A stretch of 47,672 nt of DNA from Armatimonadota bacterium (GCA_016869045.1 VGFC01000007.1:1-47672); one strand, 5' to 3'. Positions 1 through 10,100 are shown, numbered from the stretch's first letter. Numbers and translations: made by a program. The notes: generated by a model from the sequence alone, not told the origin.

Positions 1-45
1 CCCACGAGTCTGCGGCTCCAACCTGACGGGCACAGGGGTGCTCAT
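1..45 (-). CDS. 5' end of an unidentified gene, cut by the left edge
   Basis: An ATG at 45-43 on the minus strand is preceded by AGGAGG (plus-strand complement at 54-59) with 8 bases between them, an excellent ribosome binding site. Fifteen codons, MSTPVPVRLEPQTRG, are readable before the window ends. There is no hydrophobic stretch, so an export signal is not apparent. It lies 78 bases downstream of the prepilin-like gene on the same strand and could be cotranscribed with it. The visible peptide is too short to assign a family. Confidence 0.55.
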   Translation of the reverse strand, partial: MSTPVPVRLEPQTRG

Positions 46-123
46 GGCGACCACCTCCTGCTCCCATCATACCAGCCCGACCCGAGCCTGGCAAGACTCA
101 ATATCTATTTCAGGGACTGAACA

Positions 124-810
<687 letters not shown>

Positions 811-964
811 GGGGCGTCCCTCCTAAGGATGGCAGGCTGATCCTAACTGTTATTCGAGGGCTCCATCGGAGATTCCTTCTTGCTCCTGCAGAAGGTCACA
901 CTTTTTTTGGGTGGGAACCCACCTCCCGAAGGCCGTGTAGGGCACCCGCTGGCAGGGATGAGCC

Positions 965-1996
965 ATGACCCCTCGCGAACGCGTCCTGTGTGCCATCGCC
1001 GGCGAGCAGCCCGATCGTACGCCGCGGGACTTCTGGGCGGAGCCGCCGACGTGGAATCGGTTGCTGATGCATCTCGGGCATGGGGACCGAGAGCGCGTTC
1101 TGCGTGAGTTGGGTGTGGACATTCGGCACACCGATGCGGCTGCGCCGAGGGAGCGCGAGGTGCGGCCGGGCGTGTTCCGCAACATGTGGGGCGAGCAGTA
1201 CGTGTACCAGGAGACGGGCTGGGGGCCGATGCGGGAGGATGTGAAGGGTGCGCTGGCGGGGGCGGAGAGCTTAGCGGAGCTGGAGGGCTTCGACTGGCCG
1301 AGGGTCGATGACCTGGACTATTCGCAGCTTGCGGCCCAGTGCCGCGAGCATGAGGAATACGCGCTGCTGTATGGCTCGGCGGACGTGTGGCAGCGCCCGG
1401 CGCTGGTGCGCGGGTGGGAGGGGATGTTCATCGACATGGTGGAGCGGCCGGAGTGGGTGCACTACCTGTGCGGGCGGTTCTGCGACTTCTACCTTGAGGA
1501 CTACACTCGCGCGGCAGAGGTCACGAATGGCCGCATTGGCCTCTACCTCCTGATCAGCGACCTGGGCAGCCAGACCGCGCCGCTGATCTCACCCCGGATG
1601 TTCCGTGAGTTCGTGGCGCCTTACGTGCAGCGCATGGCGGAGTGCGTCCACGGACTGGGCGGCAAGGTGTTGTTCCACAGCTGCGGGGCGATTCAGGCCT
1701 TCATCCCCGAGTTGATCGCGCTCGGCCTAGACGTACTCGACCCCATCCAGCCCGTGGCGCCCGAGTTGGCCCCTGAGCGCCTGAAGGCCGAGTACGGGGA
1801 CCGGCTTGCGTTCCACGGCGGCATCGACATGCAGCGGTTGCTGCCCGGCGGGACGCCGGAGGAAGTGCGGGCGGAGGTGCGGCGCTACTGCGAGGTCCTC
1901 GGCCGAGGGGGCGGCTACATCCTGTCGCCCGCCCACCTCTTCCAGCCCGACGTGCCGCCCGAGAACCTCCTGGCGATGTACGACGCCGCCCCGTAG
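965..1996 (+). CDS. URO-D / MtaA-like family protein (paralogue 1)
   Basis: A 343-residue protein of the uroporphyrinogen decarboxylase superfamily, opening MTPRERVLCAIAGEQPDRTPRDFW as members do. Near residue 238 it has HSCG, the start of the His-x-Cys zinc site seen in methylcobalamin:CoM methyltransferase-like (MtaA/MtbA) members, then GLDVLDPIQP, a FHGGIDMQ loop and the terminal GGGYILSPAHLFQPDVPPENLLAMY. The HxC site argues for corrinoid-linked methyl transfer rather than haem synthesis, but no corrinoid protein is adjacent, so the substrate is unknown. Two other paralogues occur in the window (16830-17909 and 35261-36355, both minus strand). It is divergent from the prepilin-like gene and ends before a 17-bp palindrome. 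Confidence 0.9.
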   Translation: MTPRERVLCAIAGEQPDRTPRDFWAEPPTWNRLLMHLGHGDRERVLRELGVDIRHTDAAAPREREVRPGVFRNMWGEQYVYQETGWGPMREDVKGALAGAESLAELEGFDWPRVDDLDYSQLAAQCREHEEYALLYGSADVWQRPALVRGWEGMFIDMVERPEWVHYLCGRFCDFYLEDYTRAAEVTNGRIGLYLLISDLGSQTAPLISPRMFREFVAPYVQRMAECVHGLGGKVLFHSCGAIQAFIPELIALGLDVLDPIQPVAPELAPERLKAEYGDRLAFHGGIDMQRLLPGGTPEEVRAEVRRYCEVLGRGGGYILSPAHLFQPDVPPENLLAMYDAAP

Positions 1997-2031
1997 CCGC
2001 GCCTTCGGCTCGAGACACCTGCCCGGACTCG

Positions 2032-2075
2032 CCACGCGAGGCGTCGCCCATGGACGCCGGCGACGCCTCGCGTGG
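2032..2075. repeat. Perfect 17-bp inverted repeat (hairpin) between convergent genes
   Basis: The arm at 2032-2048 (CCACGCGAGGCGTCGCC) is exactly reverse-complementary to 2059-2075, with a 10-base loop at 2049-2058. It lies between the stop of the URO-D gene on plus (1996) and the stop of the lipoprotein gene on minus (2117), the position of a bidirectional terminator. Neither side has a T-tract, so it may be a REP-like palindrome or a transcript-stabilising hairpin rather than a classical intrinsic terminator. Confidence 0.85.
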
Positions 2076-2116
2076 GATCTCGTCACTGGTTGTGTGCGCT
2101 GCCCGCGAGGGTCGTG

Positions 2117-2458
2117 CTACTCGCCGGTCTTCGCGGGGGCCTTCTCCTCGGGCTTCTCCTCGGCTGCGCCCTCTGCGGGCTTCTCGCCGCCCTCGGCGCC
2201 CTCCGCCTTGGCCTCCTCGCCCTTCTCCGTGCCGGCGGCCTCGGCGCCCTTCTCAGTCTCCTCTCCCGTCGCCGGAGCGGCTTCCTCGCCCTTCTCCTTC
2301 TCACCGGACGGCGCGACGGCGGAAGGAGGCACGGTCTCCGTGGACTTCGCCCCGGCTCCCTCGGGTGGGGTCTCGGCCTTCGGCGGGCACCCGGTCAGCA
2401 GTATGCTCACGCCCACCAGCAGGATGACCAGCGCCAGTACACCCAGAAGCGGTCTCAT
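2117..2458 (-). CDS. Small Glu/Ala/Lys-rich lipoprotein of unknown function
   Basis: A 113-residue protein. Residues 1-24 form a lipoprotein signal, with a long hydrophobic run ending LLTGC, a good lipobox with Cys24 as the acylated residue. The mature part is low-complexity, rich in Glu, Ala, Pro, Lys and Gly with repeated EKGEEA- and EGGEKP-like units, and has no recognisable fold. An AGGTGG motif lies about a dozen bases before the start. It sits downstream of the broken corA gene on the same strand. A surface or periplasmic tether is plausible, but no function can be assigned. Its strong shadow reading frames come from the biased composition; the lipobox supports this frame. Confidence 0.75.
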   Translation of the reverse strand: MRPLLGVLALVILLVGVSILLTGCPPKAETPPEGAGAKSTETVPPSAVAPSGEKEKGEEAAPATGEETEKGAEAAGTEKGEEAKAEGAEGGEKPAEGAAEEKPEEKAPAKTGE

Positions 2459-2566
2459 CTAGTTCCAGCACCACCTTTGCATAGGAGTCGTATTGCTGCG
2501 CTGCTGCAGCTCGCAGGAACTCCCTTCTGCGTCCGCCGGCGTTCTCCTCCTTCGCCATCCCCCGAT

Positions 2567-3628
2567 TCACAGCCAACCCTTGCGGCGGAAAACGCACAGC
2601 ATCCAGACCGCAATGGCCGCCATGGCGCTCAGGACAACGGGGTAGCCCCAAGGCGAGCGGAGTTCAGGCATGTGCTCGAAGTTCATGCCGTAGACCCCGG
2701 CGATGAAGGTTAGCGGCATGAACACGGTGCCGATGACCGCCAGGAGCTTCATCACGACATTCAGCCGGTTGCTGATGCTGGACAGGTAGATGTCGAGCAT
2801 CCCCGAACCGATGTCCCGCAACGCCTCGATGGTGTCGATCACCTGGATCGTGTGGTCGTACAGGTCGCGCACGTACGGCTCGATGGCCCTCCCAATCAGC
2901 GGCGTCTCCCGCCGCTCAAGCGCCCCTACGACCTCTCGCAGCGGCCAAGTCGCCTTGCGCAGGTAGATCGTCTCACGCTTCAGGCGATGGATGCGCTGCA
3001 GCAGCTCCGGCGTCGGGTTCTCGGCCACATCGTCCTCCATCAGCTCCACCTCCTCGCCGAGCTTCTCCAGCGCCACGAAGTACTTGTCCACCACCGTGTC
3101 CAGCAGCGCATAGGCCAGGTAGTCGGCGCCCATCGTCAGGGCCCGCGCCTTCCCGGAGGCCAGCCGCTCGCGCAGGGCGGCAAACACATCCGGCTCGGCC
3201 TCCTGGAAGGAAAGCACGAAGCTCGGACCGAGGATGAGGCTGATCTGCTCGGAGACCACTTCGTCCGTCTGGGGGTCCCATTCGATGGTCTTGACGATGA
3301 TCTACAGGTAGTCGGCGAAGTCCTCCACCTTCACCCGCTGGTCCGTATTCATGATGTCCTCGAGCACGAGCCCGTGGAGACCAAAGCACGCACCAAGCCG
3401 CTCCAGCACCTGCTGATCCCCGACCCCGACCACGTTGATCCAGGTCACTCCCGGGCCCGTCTCGATAGCGGGGCAGCCCTCGGACAGGTCGAACTGCTGT
3501 TCCTCGTACCGACCGTCTCCGTACCGAGTCACCATGGCGCGGGGCCGCTCCGGCGCCCGCTCCCCGATGTGCACGAGTGTGCCCGGCTCAAGACCGGCGG
3601 CCGTGGACTGCTGCAGTAGCTTGCGCAT
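2567..3628 (-). pseudogene. corA: corA Mg2+ channel gene interrupted by one in-frame TAG
   Basis: Read through the stop, this is a full-length CorA of about 353 codons. The N-terminal part (3628-3302, 108 residues) has the family segments GVTWINVVG, LHGLVLEDIMNTDQRVKVEDF and ends DYL. A TAG at 3304-3302 follows, and the same frame continues IIVKTIEWD...VVSEQISLILG (known CorA: NYVFIVLKM at this place). The long coiled helix, KRETIYLRKATWPLREV, YDHTIQVIDTIEALRDI, the first membrane helix, the YGMNFE signature with the GMN selectivity motif, the second helix and a basic tail FRRKGWL follow. Restart at an internal GTG (3259) would give a 230-residue fragment lacking the N-terminal cytoplasmic domain. 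Everything else is intact, so the stop is recent or a sequencing or assembly error. Confidence 0.88.
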
Positions 3629-3681
3629 GGCGATCCTCGCTACTTGGGAGAATCCGGTGGACACCGACGACGACCCGGTCG

Positions 3682-3710
3682 GCCGGCCCGCACTTCCCCT
3701 CCGGGCCGGC
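3682..3710. repeat. 9-bp hairpin in the corA/ankyrin divergent spacer
   Basis: GCCGGCCCG at 3682-3690 pairs perfectly with CGGGCCGGC at 3702-3710 across an 11-base loop. A smaller hairpin (CCCC-TGC-CGGGG) follows at once. The 12-mer CCGGGGAGGTCC occurs twice in the spacer, at 3720-3731 and 3787-3798; the second copy holds the ribosome binding site of the ankyrin-repeat gene. The spacer separates two divergent starts, so the structures fall in a 5' leader. Confidence 0.6.
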
Positions 3711-3804
3711 TGTCCCCTGCCGGGGAGGTCCCTTCGCCAACCCGACGGAAGCTGAGACGGCCAAGGGTTGCCTGTCTCGCTCTCCCCCGGGGAGGTCCAG
3801 CGCA

Positions 3805-5229
3805 ATGGCTCTTCGGTTCCTCGTCGCGAGCGTGCTCGTCTATGCCACAGGCGTCTGTGCCGCAGCCACCGACCCCGTCTTCCAGGCCATCTGGGACGGC
3901 GACCTCGCCGCGCTGCAGAAGCTGCTGGACGACGGCGCCGACCCCAACCTCCTCGGCTACCGGCAGGCCAGGCCCCTGCACGATGCGGCACGCAAGGGCA
4001 ACCTCGGCATGGTGGAGCTGCTGATTGAGCGCGGTGCCGACGTCAGCGCGCTGGATGACCAGCGAAGTGCGCCGCTCCACCGAGCCGTGGAGTCCGGTCA
4101 CGCCGACATTGTAAGGGCACTGCTGGCGGCAGGCGCGGACCCGAACGGGGTGAACGACTGGAAGCAGAGCCCCATGTCCCTGGCCGTCGGCCAGCATCGT
4201 GTAGACATCGTGCAGATGCTGCTGGATGCCGGGGTGCCGTGGACCCTCAGCCTGGCGGCCCTCGTCGGGAATGTTGGCAAGGTCACCGAGTTCCTGGACG
4301 CGGGCGCGGACGTGAACGCCCTCGATGCGGATGGCGTGGCGCCCCTGCACGTCGCAGCCTGGCACGGTCAGCTCGACGTCGTGAAGCTGCTGCTTGGCCG
4401 GGGGGCCAAGGTCGACGCTCACGACGCCGGCGGCCTCACGCCCCTGCATCACGCTGCTCACGCCGGCCAAGCCGACGTCGCAGAGGCGCTGGTGAAGGCG
4501 GGAGCCGACCTCCACGCCACGAAGCCGAATGGCGCCACCGCCCTCCATTGCACTGCGTATCTGCCGTGGCCGCGCGAACCCGAGCCAATGGCCCGGCACG
4601 CCGAGACGGCCCGCCGGCTAGTCGCCCTCGGCGCCGACGTGAACGCGAAGACCGCGGATGGGGCCACGCCCTTGCACCGGGCGGCCGAGAGCGGGCTCGA
4701 AGGGGTCGCGCGGGTCCTGCGCGAGGCAGGCTGCGCCGCCAATGTCGAAGACCTCCAGGGGAGGACAGCTCTCGACTATGCCGGCGATACCACAAGGGAC
4801 CCACTCATCGCGGCCGGCGCCAAGCGCGGCCTTGAGCACGCACTGGCGGAACCTGACCTCCACCGTCTGCAGGAGATCCTCGACGCGGGCCGGCCGGTGA
4901 ACGACCGCAACATCGCCGGCGCGACGCTGCTGCACCGCGCGATCGCCTACGGCCACGCCGACGTGCTGAAGCTGCTCCTGGAGCGCGGCGCCGACGTCAA
5001 CGCCAAGGATGACAGGGGCAGAACGCCCCTGCACTGGGTCTGCGAGGGGCCCAACTCGAACGCCTCGTACAGCGACGAAGCGGTGGCTGTGGAACTTGCC
5101 GAGGTGCTCATAGCCCACGGCGCCAACGTCAACGCCAAGGACGACAACGGTGAGACCCCCCTGAAGGTCGCAAAGGACTGGGAGAACCGCGCCGTCGCCG
5201 CCCTCCTCCGCAAGCACGGTGCCCGGTGA
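3805..5229 (+). CDS. Exported ankyrin-repeat protein
   Basis: The start chosen is the ATG at 3805, preceded by GGGGAGG, giving 474 residues and a signal peptide (MALRFLVASVLVYATGVCAA). The frame stays open further upstream, but that stretch is not protein-like. The mature protein is almost wholly about a dozen ankyrin repeats, with many canonical units such as ADVNALDADGVAPLHVAAWHG, ADVNAKDDRGRTPLHW and ANVNAKDDNGETPLKVA. Two units near the middle (GVPWTLSLAALVGN and KRGLEHALAEPDL) are degenerate. Ankyrin arrays bind proteins; a periplasmic or extracellular location follows from the signal peptide. No enzymatic domain is present and the partner is unknown. Confidence 0.93.
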   Translation: MALRFLVASVLVYATGVCAAATDPVFQAIWDGDLAALQKLLDDGADPNLLGYRQARPLHDAARKGNLGMVELLIERGADVSALDDQRSAPLHRAVESGHADIVRALLAAGADPNGVNDWKQSPMSLAVGQHRVDIVQMLLDAGVPWTLSLAALVGNVGKVTEFLDAGADVNALDADGVAPLHVAAWHGQLDVVKLLLGRGAKVDAHDAGGLTPLHHAAHAGQADVAEALVKAGADLHATKPNGATALHCTAYLPWPREPEPMARHAETARRLVALGADVNAKTADGATPLHRAAESGLEGVARVLREAGCAANVEDLQGRTALDYAGDTTRDPLIAAGAKRGLEHALAEPDLHRLQEILDAGRPVNDRNIAGATLLHRAIAYGHADVLKLLLERGADVNAKDDRGRTPLHWVCEGPNSNASYSDEAVAVELAEVLIAHGANVNAKDDNGETPLKVAKDWENRAVAALLRKHGAR

Positions 5230-5254
5230 CAAGATGAGCCTTGACCGCGAGTGC

Positions 5255-5280
5255 TTACAGTGTTAGCATATCTGCTGTAA
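5255..5280 (+). promoter_or_regulatory. Candidate operator/promoter of the toxin-antitoxin pair
   Basis: The inverted repeat TTACAG (5255-5260) and CTGTAA (5275-5280), 14 bases apart, lies 24 bases before the antitoxin start in one of the few AT-rich patches of the window. TGTAAT occurs twice at its right edge (5276-5281 and 5281-5286) and could supply a -10 element. Ribbon-helix-helix antitoxins usually repress their own operon by binding such dyads. This is inferred from position and symmetry only. Confidence 0.35.
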
Positions 5281-5304
5281 TGTAATCACTCTCGGAGGCC
5301 CGCC

Positions 5305-5553
5305 ATGGTACGCACGCAGGTGCAGTTGACGGAGGAGCAAGCGGCCGCCGTTAAGCGGCTGGCGATGGAGCACAACATCTCGCAGGCGGAGGTGCTCCGA
5401 CGGTGCGTGGATGACTACATCGCCCGGAATGGCCGGTCGGGGAGGGACGAGATCTGGGAGCGGGCGCGGGCGGCTGTGGGGTTCATCAAGAACGGCCCCA
5501 CGGATATGGCGGCGCGCCATGACGACTACCTGGCGGAGGCCTACGAGGAATGA
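5305..5553 (+). CDS. Ribbon-helix-helix antitoxin (CopG/VapB type)
   Basis: An 82-residue protein. The first about 45 residues match the ribbon-helix-helix fold: a beta strand VRTQVQLTEEQ, then helices AAAVKRLAMEHN and ISQAEVLRRCVDDYIARN. The charged tail would contact the toxin. The ATG at 5305 follows CGGAGG. Its TGA overlaps the ATG of the PIN-domain gene (ATGA), the usual translational coupling of a toxin-antitoxin operon. The expected role is to neutralise the downstream nuclease and repress the shared promoter, where an inverted repeat is present. The symbol vapB is not given because the family of RHH antitoxins is broad. Confidence 0.88.
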   Translation: MVRTQVQLTEEQAAAVKRLAMEHNISQAEVLRRCVDDYIARNGRSGRDEIWERARAAVGFIKNGPTDMAARHDDYLAEAYEE

Positions 5554-5966
5554 GGGTCTTCGCGGACACATCCGCCTTGATCGCCGTGTCGCTGGCCACC
5601 GACCGCTCCCATGGCGCAGCGAGGCCGGTCTGGGACAGGCTTACGTCGACGCACACCCCACCGATCGTGACGAACTACGTGCTGCTCGAGCTGCACGCCA
5701 TGCTGCAGAAGCGCTTCGGGATGACCGCTGTCCACGAGTTCGCCAACCGCATCGAGCCGGTTCTCCAAGTTCACTGGGTCGGTGAGGACACCCACCGGGC
5801 CGCCCTGGCAGCCCTCTTGTCTGCCAATCGCCGTGAACTGAGCCTCGTGGACTGCGCCAGTTTCATCGTCATGCGCAACCTCGGCCTCACGCGCGCTTTC
5901 ACCCTCGACCCCCATTTCGCCGAGCAGGGCTTCGAGGTCATCCCCGAAGCCCCACCGAGCACATAG
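5550..5966 (+). CDS. PIN-domain ribonuclease toxin (VapC type)
   Basis: A 138-residue PIN domain protein of normal VapC length. The acidic metal-binding residues are in place: Asp6 in VFADTSALIA, the Glu of VLLELHAML, the Asp of ELSLVDCASF and the late Asp of FTLDPHFAEQGFEVIP. These coordinate Mg2+/Mn2+ for RNA cleavage in the family. It overlaps the antitoxin gene by four bases and is translationally coupled to it. It ends 20 bases from a convergent gene. The active site looks intact, so a functional toxin is likely; the target RNA (tRNA or rRNA in studied VapCs) cannot be read from sequence. Confidence 0.92.
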   Translation: MRVFADTSALIAVSLATDRSHGAARPVWDRLTSTHTPPIVTNYVLLELHAMLQKRFGMTAVHEFANRIEPVLQVHWVGEDTHRAALAALLSANRRELSLVDCASFIVMRNLGLTRAFTLDPHFAEQGFEVIPEAPPST

Positions 5967-5986
5967 CCGCCTTCCCACGGTCCGGC

Positions 5987-7174
5987 TCAGCCGTCCCGCA
6001 CGCAGCGCACCAGGTTCAGGATGCGGATGGCGTCGCCCTGCGGGCCGCGTCCGTAGGGGAACTGCGAGGGATCGCCCGTCTTGGGGTCGCTGCGCTGGGC
6101 GCCGGCGCCGTGCACGTCCATCCAGTACCCGCCCATGCAGCCGTAGGCCTCGCCAAAGCACACATAGCACGCCGCGGCGCCCGCGACCGGCCCGTCCAGG
6201 TGCGTCGTGCTGGTCCAGTAGCACCCGAAGGTCGGGCGCCCATCTTCGCCCGTGATGGGCGTGCACGCGAACAGCGGGTCGATCGCTGCCGAGTTGGTCG
6301 TCCGCGGCGACCGCGTGTAGTCCACGATGCTCTGCAGCTCCTTCGCGTTCGGCAGGCGCCAGTCGTCGTGCCCGGCCAGCCCGAGGCCCTCTGCGTAGGC
6401 CAGGGCCCCCTGCCAGTTACGGGCCACGCCGTCATCCGCCTGCTGCCACATCAGGCCCGTGGCCCGGTCGCTGACCGTGCCGTCGCCGTTGTCCACGAAG
6501 CTGTTCCTTCCGTAGGCCGGGTTGCCGCGCACGTACAAACAGCAGAACAGCTTCGCCTGGCCGCCGCCGGGCCCGGGCCTGACCTTCGGGTAGCCCTTGA
6601 TCCGCCCATCCGCGAAGTTCACCCCGAACACCGTGGGGTTGCCGTTCATCGTGGTGCTCACATACTCGGTGCTGGAGCAGTACTGGCTGTCGATGGGGCG
6701 CTCGCCGCGGGCCGGGTCACCGTACGAGAAGACGAAGTAGCGCGTGTCGATGTAGGGCTTCCAGCCGTTCGGGCCGGGGCTGATTGACCCCGTGAACTCG
6801 ATCAGCGAGTACAGCTCCTTGATCGTCGGCAATCGCCAGTCCGTGTGCCCCCCCAGCCTGCAGTCCGCCGCTCCGGCGACCGCCTGCTCCCAGCTGACCT
6901 TCGGCCCGGGGTCCTTCTGCCACATGAGCCCCGTGTTCAGGTCGCTGATCGTTCCGTCGCCGTTGTCCCGGTAGCTCGGAGTCGGCCCCGCGTGCTGCCC
7001 ATCCTGGCCGTAGAAAGGCTGCCCCGGCGCGGGCAGGTCGATCTGCCGCGCGTTGTCATAGCACGCCGTCTGCCCCGTGTCGACGACCACGTAGGTCACA
7101 TCGGTCGCGGCGTGCTGCCCGACCGGCAGGACCATCCAGCCCAGCGCTGCCAATGCATGGCTCAGGATCGTCAT
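5987..7174 (-). CDS. Exported protein with two DUF1566 (Lcl C-terminal-like) domains
   Basis: A 395-residue protein with an N-terminal hydrophobic signal (ILSHALAALGWMVLPVG). It contains two DUF1566 units. The first runs about residues 60-215 (DNGDGTISDLNTGLMWQKD, GHTDWRLPTIKELYSLIEF, YCSSTEYVS). The second runs about 225-395 (DNGDGTVSDRATGLMWQQ, GHDDWRLPNAKELQSIVDY, CYWTSTTHLDG, CVRDG). Each unit resembles the lectin-like C-terminus of Legionella collagen-like adhesin and formylglycine-enzyme folds, and lacks a known catalytic site. Its start is 22 bases after the stop of the 1150-residue exported protein, so the two probably form an operon. An adhesive or carbohydrate-binding role is inferred. 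Confidence 0.87.
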   Translation of the reverse strand: MTILSHALAALGWMVLPVGQHAATDVTYVVVDTGQTACYDNARQIDLPAPGQPFYGQDGQHAGPTPSYRDNGDGTISDLNTGLMWQKDPGPKVSWEQAVAGAADCRLGGHTDWRLPTIKELYSLIEFTGSISPGPNGWKPYIDTRYFVFSYGDPARGERPIDSQYCSSTEYVSTTMNGNPTVFGVNFADGRIKGYPKVRPGPGGGQAKLFCCLYVRGNPAYGRNSFVDNGDGTVSDRATGLMWQQADDGVARNWQGALAYAEGLGLAGHDDWRLPNAKELQSIVDYTRSPRTTNSAAIDPLFACTPITGEDGRPTFGCYWTSTTHLDGPVAGAAACYVCFGEAYGCMGGYWMDVHGAGAQRSDPKTGDPSQFPYGRGPQGDAIRILNLVRCVRDG

Positions 7175-7196
7175 CTGAGAACTCGGCTTCCTCCCG

Positions 7197-10100
7197 TCAT
7201 AGGTCCCGCCACACCGAACTCCCGGCGGGGATGTCCATCGTCTCTTCGGTGAACGCCTTACCCTTCAGCGGATCGAAGTGCGGGTTCTTGCGCACCGTTA
7301 CGCGCAGAGCTTGGTCGGTGGGATTATGAACCTCGACCTTCCAGGCCTCGGCGCCGGTCTGGGTGACCTGCAGCCAGACGTCCGGGTTGTCCGCCGTCAC
7401 AGGGTGCCCGACGAACAGGTCCAGCGACTGGCTCAGGCTCACAGTCGCCCACGCCTGCCCCTCGAACATGCCGACGGGCCGCGCCTTGCCCTGGGCGCGG
7501 TCAAGCAGACACGCCGACCACCGGTCGTTCAGGCCCGAGACGCGGATCGGCAGACTCGATACCAGGCGCCCGGTCAGTTGCCCGGAGAAGCACTGCTCCG
7601 CCGCGCCGTCGATGTCCAGGATGTACCGCTGCCCCGTCACGCGGCCCACCTGGAGCGCGATCTGGTAGGCCCCCGTTCCGCCGTCCAGCCCGAATTCGTG
7701 GCAGAAGCGCTCAACGACCTCCGTGCTCGGGCTCGGAAGCTGCTTCGTGAAGGCAGTAGCACGGGGAATGCCTACGAACAGCAACTCCACGCGGCCTGTC
7801 TCGCCCGCCTTCTGCGGAGCGATCGCCACGGGCAGTCGCGCGTTGAGCCGGCTCCGGCCCGGCAGGTTCAAGTCGGCCTCCAGGCCGTCCGTCAGCGAGT
7901 ACATCGCCGCCCCGCCCAGCGGCGAATCGAGAAACGCGCCGTAGGCCCCCGGCCCGAACGGCTGGACGAGCTGGCGCCCCTCGCTGAGCGCCGTGTCTTC
8001 CCAGAGGCCGGAGTAAGTCGCGCCCTCGCTGCTACGCAAGGCCCACAGGCGCGACTCCGCTGGCTGCAGGAAGGCCACCCAGAAGCCGTCGTTCGGCAGG
8101 TCGCGCAGCAGGCGGATGTCCCACTGCCAGACGAACACGGCCAACGGGCTGTCGGGGTTCACCTGGAAGCAGTGGCTGCGGCGCGTCACCGTGAAGTCCG
8201 TCGCCGGCTCCGTCCGCCAGAGCGTGTGCCACACGTTGTACGCCCCCACGCCGTCGGCGAAGTTGTGTTCGAAGCGGCCCTCGCCAATGTGCACGTCCCC
8301 CGTGTGGAAGAGCCGCCGCGACTCGCTAACATTGGGCGAGCGCGCCTCACGGCCCTCGGAGTGGGTGAGCACCTGCTCGATCATGTCCGGCTCACCGCCC
8401 GCCGCACCATCGAAGGCCGGAGCTCCGAGCAGGCCGTCGTTCTTGAACGTGCCGGCGGGCGAGATGCTCGGGGCCATGCGCTTGTTCGGCGTCGCGAGGG
8501 TCTGATTGCCGCCGAGCATGAGGCCGGTCCCGTCGCTGCGGGTCAGGTAGCCATACGAGAGCTGGTTGTTGCGGTCCGAGCACATGAACTCCTCGAGCCG
8601 GTGGTTGCGATCCCATTGCTCGCCGCTGATCGCGCGACCCCCATTCGCATCGGTCGCCACGATCACCAGGTTGTGCTGCTTGTCGTGGTTCAGGTCGAGG
8701 GTGAACTCAAACTCCTTCGCGCCCTGCGGCAGATACCGACGGAAGGGCTCGGTCCCATCTAGAACGGCGACCTCCCGCAAGCCCGCGTCCGACGTGACCC
8801 TCCCCTTCAGCGGCCAACGGTAGTTCTCCCACACGAAGTCACCCGGGTTGTCGCCGCCGTAGTCGCGCTGTCCCGTGTAGCACCAGCTCTCGATCTGTGG
8901 CCCGCTCGTGACGTACGGCTTTGCGGGGTTATCCGGGTAGAAGTTCCATTGGTTCCAGTAGTCGGCGATCTTGGTGTCCGGGCCGAGCTTCCCTGAGATC
9001 GTCTGGCCGCCGTTCTCGGGCAGTCGCAGGACCATCCGCCACTTCGCCTTCGCCAGCGCCGAGGGGTCATCCATCAGGTCGATGGCGAGCGGCGTCGGCC
9101 CGTTGCCGAAGTCCACCAGCTCCAGGTACTCGCGCACCGCCTCCTCGACCGGCTCGCCGTTCACACTGCTCACCACGCCCATCGCATCCCAGTTAGAGAA
9201 GAAGTTCGCGAAGGGCGAAGCATCCTTGCTGAACAGGTAGTTGCCGCCGGTCAGCTTGAAGCTCCCGATCGAGTAGGCGTAGTCCAGCGTGGTCATCGCG
9301 AGCTGGCCGGGCACATAGGGGTCCTTCGGGCCGATCTCAGCATCACGCGAGACGAACGTCTTCCCGTCCTTCGTCAGGAACTTGGCGTCCGGGTACGGGA
9401 AGGTGGTCCCGAAGTAGAAGTAGTGGTTGCCGACCTCGTCGTCGATCGTGAAGCCGGGAATCGCGGTGAACTCCCGCGACGAGACCGCCGTGCAGTCGGC
9501 CTTCAGCTTGCCGAACTCACCGGAGGACAGCTCTCGGAAGTCCTCCAGGAACACGACGAACGCGAGCGCCTGGGCCTGGGCCGCGGCCGCCCACTCCGCC
9601 ACCGTCGCCTTGCCGGTCGAGTAGCGCGTCCGCGCGCCGATGAGGCCGGGATACGCCGGCTCGACCGCCGGGAAGCTCACCCCTTGCGACCAGTCCGATG
9701 GGGTGCCGAAGCGCGTCTTGTGCGGGTCCTCCAGCATCGCCGCGTCCTGCGTCGCCCCGCCGAGTTCCCCGCCACCCATCGAGGGCTGGGCCAGCCACTT
9801 CAGCGCGTTCTCCAGGAGCCGATAGCCGTCGGACGGGACGCCACGCATCCCGCGCTCCAGCACGATCCCTTCCAGGGTCGTCATCGCGTTGCCGCCGATC
9901 AGGTACTCCGGCGTGATTCCCACGTACACGATCCGCCCCTTACCGACCTCGCGCGAAGCGATGATCGGCACCTCGCTCTGGTAGGTCCCAGGATCGGTCG
10001 GCGAACCCGCCTGCAGCGGCCCGGCCTTGGTGAGCGAGGAGCGCTCGCCCTTCACCAGCACCGTCCAGTTCGCATCGGCGGTGAAGGGAATCGTGTGGTT

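Noticed and set aside
899-935. T-run with a GGTGGG/CCCACC stem as an intrinsic terminator
   Set aside because: The stem has only five or six pairs with a two-base loop, and the T-run precedes rather than follows it; the site lies between divergent starts.
3302-3304. Amber recoding (pyrrolysine-type read-through) of the corA TAG, given the MtaA-like URO-D genes nearby
   Set aside because: TAG ends other genes here (URO-D paralogue 1 at 1994-1996 and the fucosidase at 40504-40506), no pyl genes are seen, and CorA is not a pyrrolysine protein. A mutation or sequence error is simpler.
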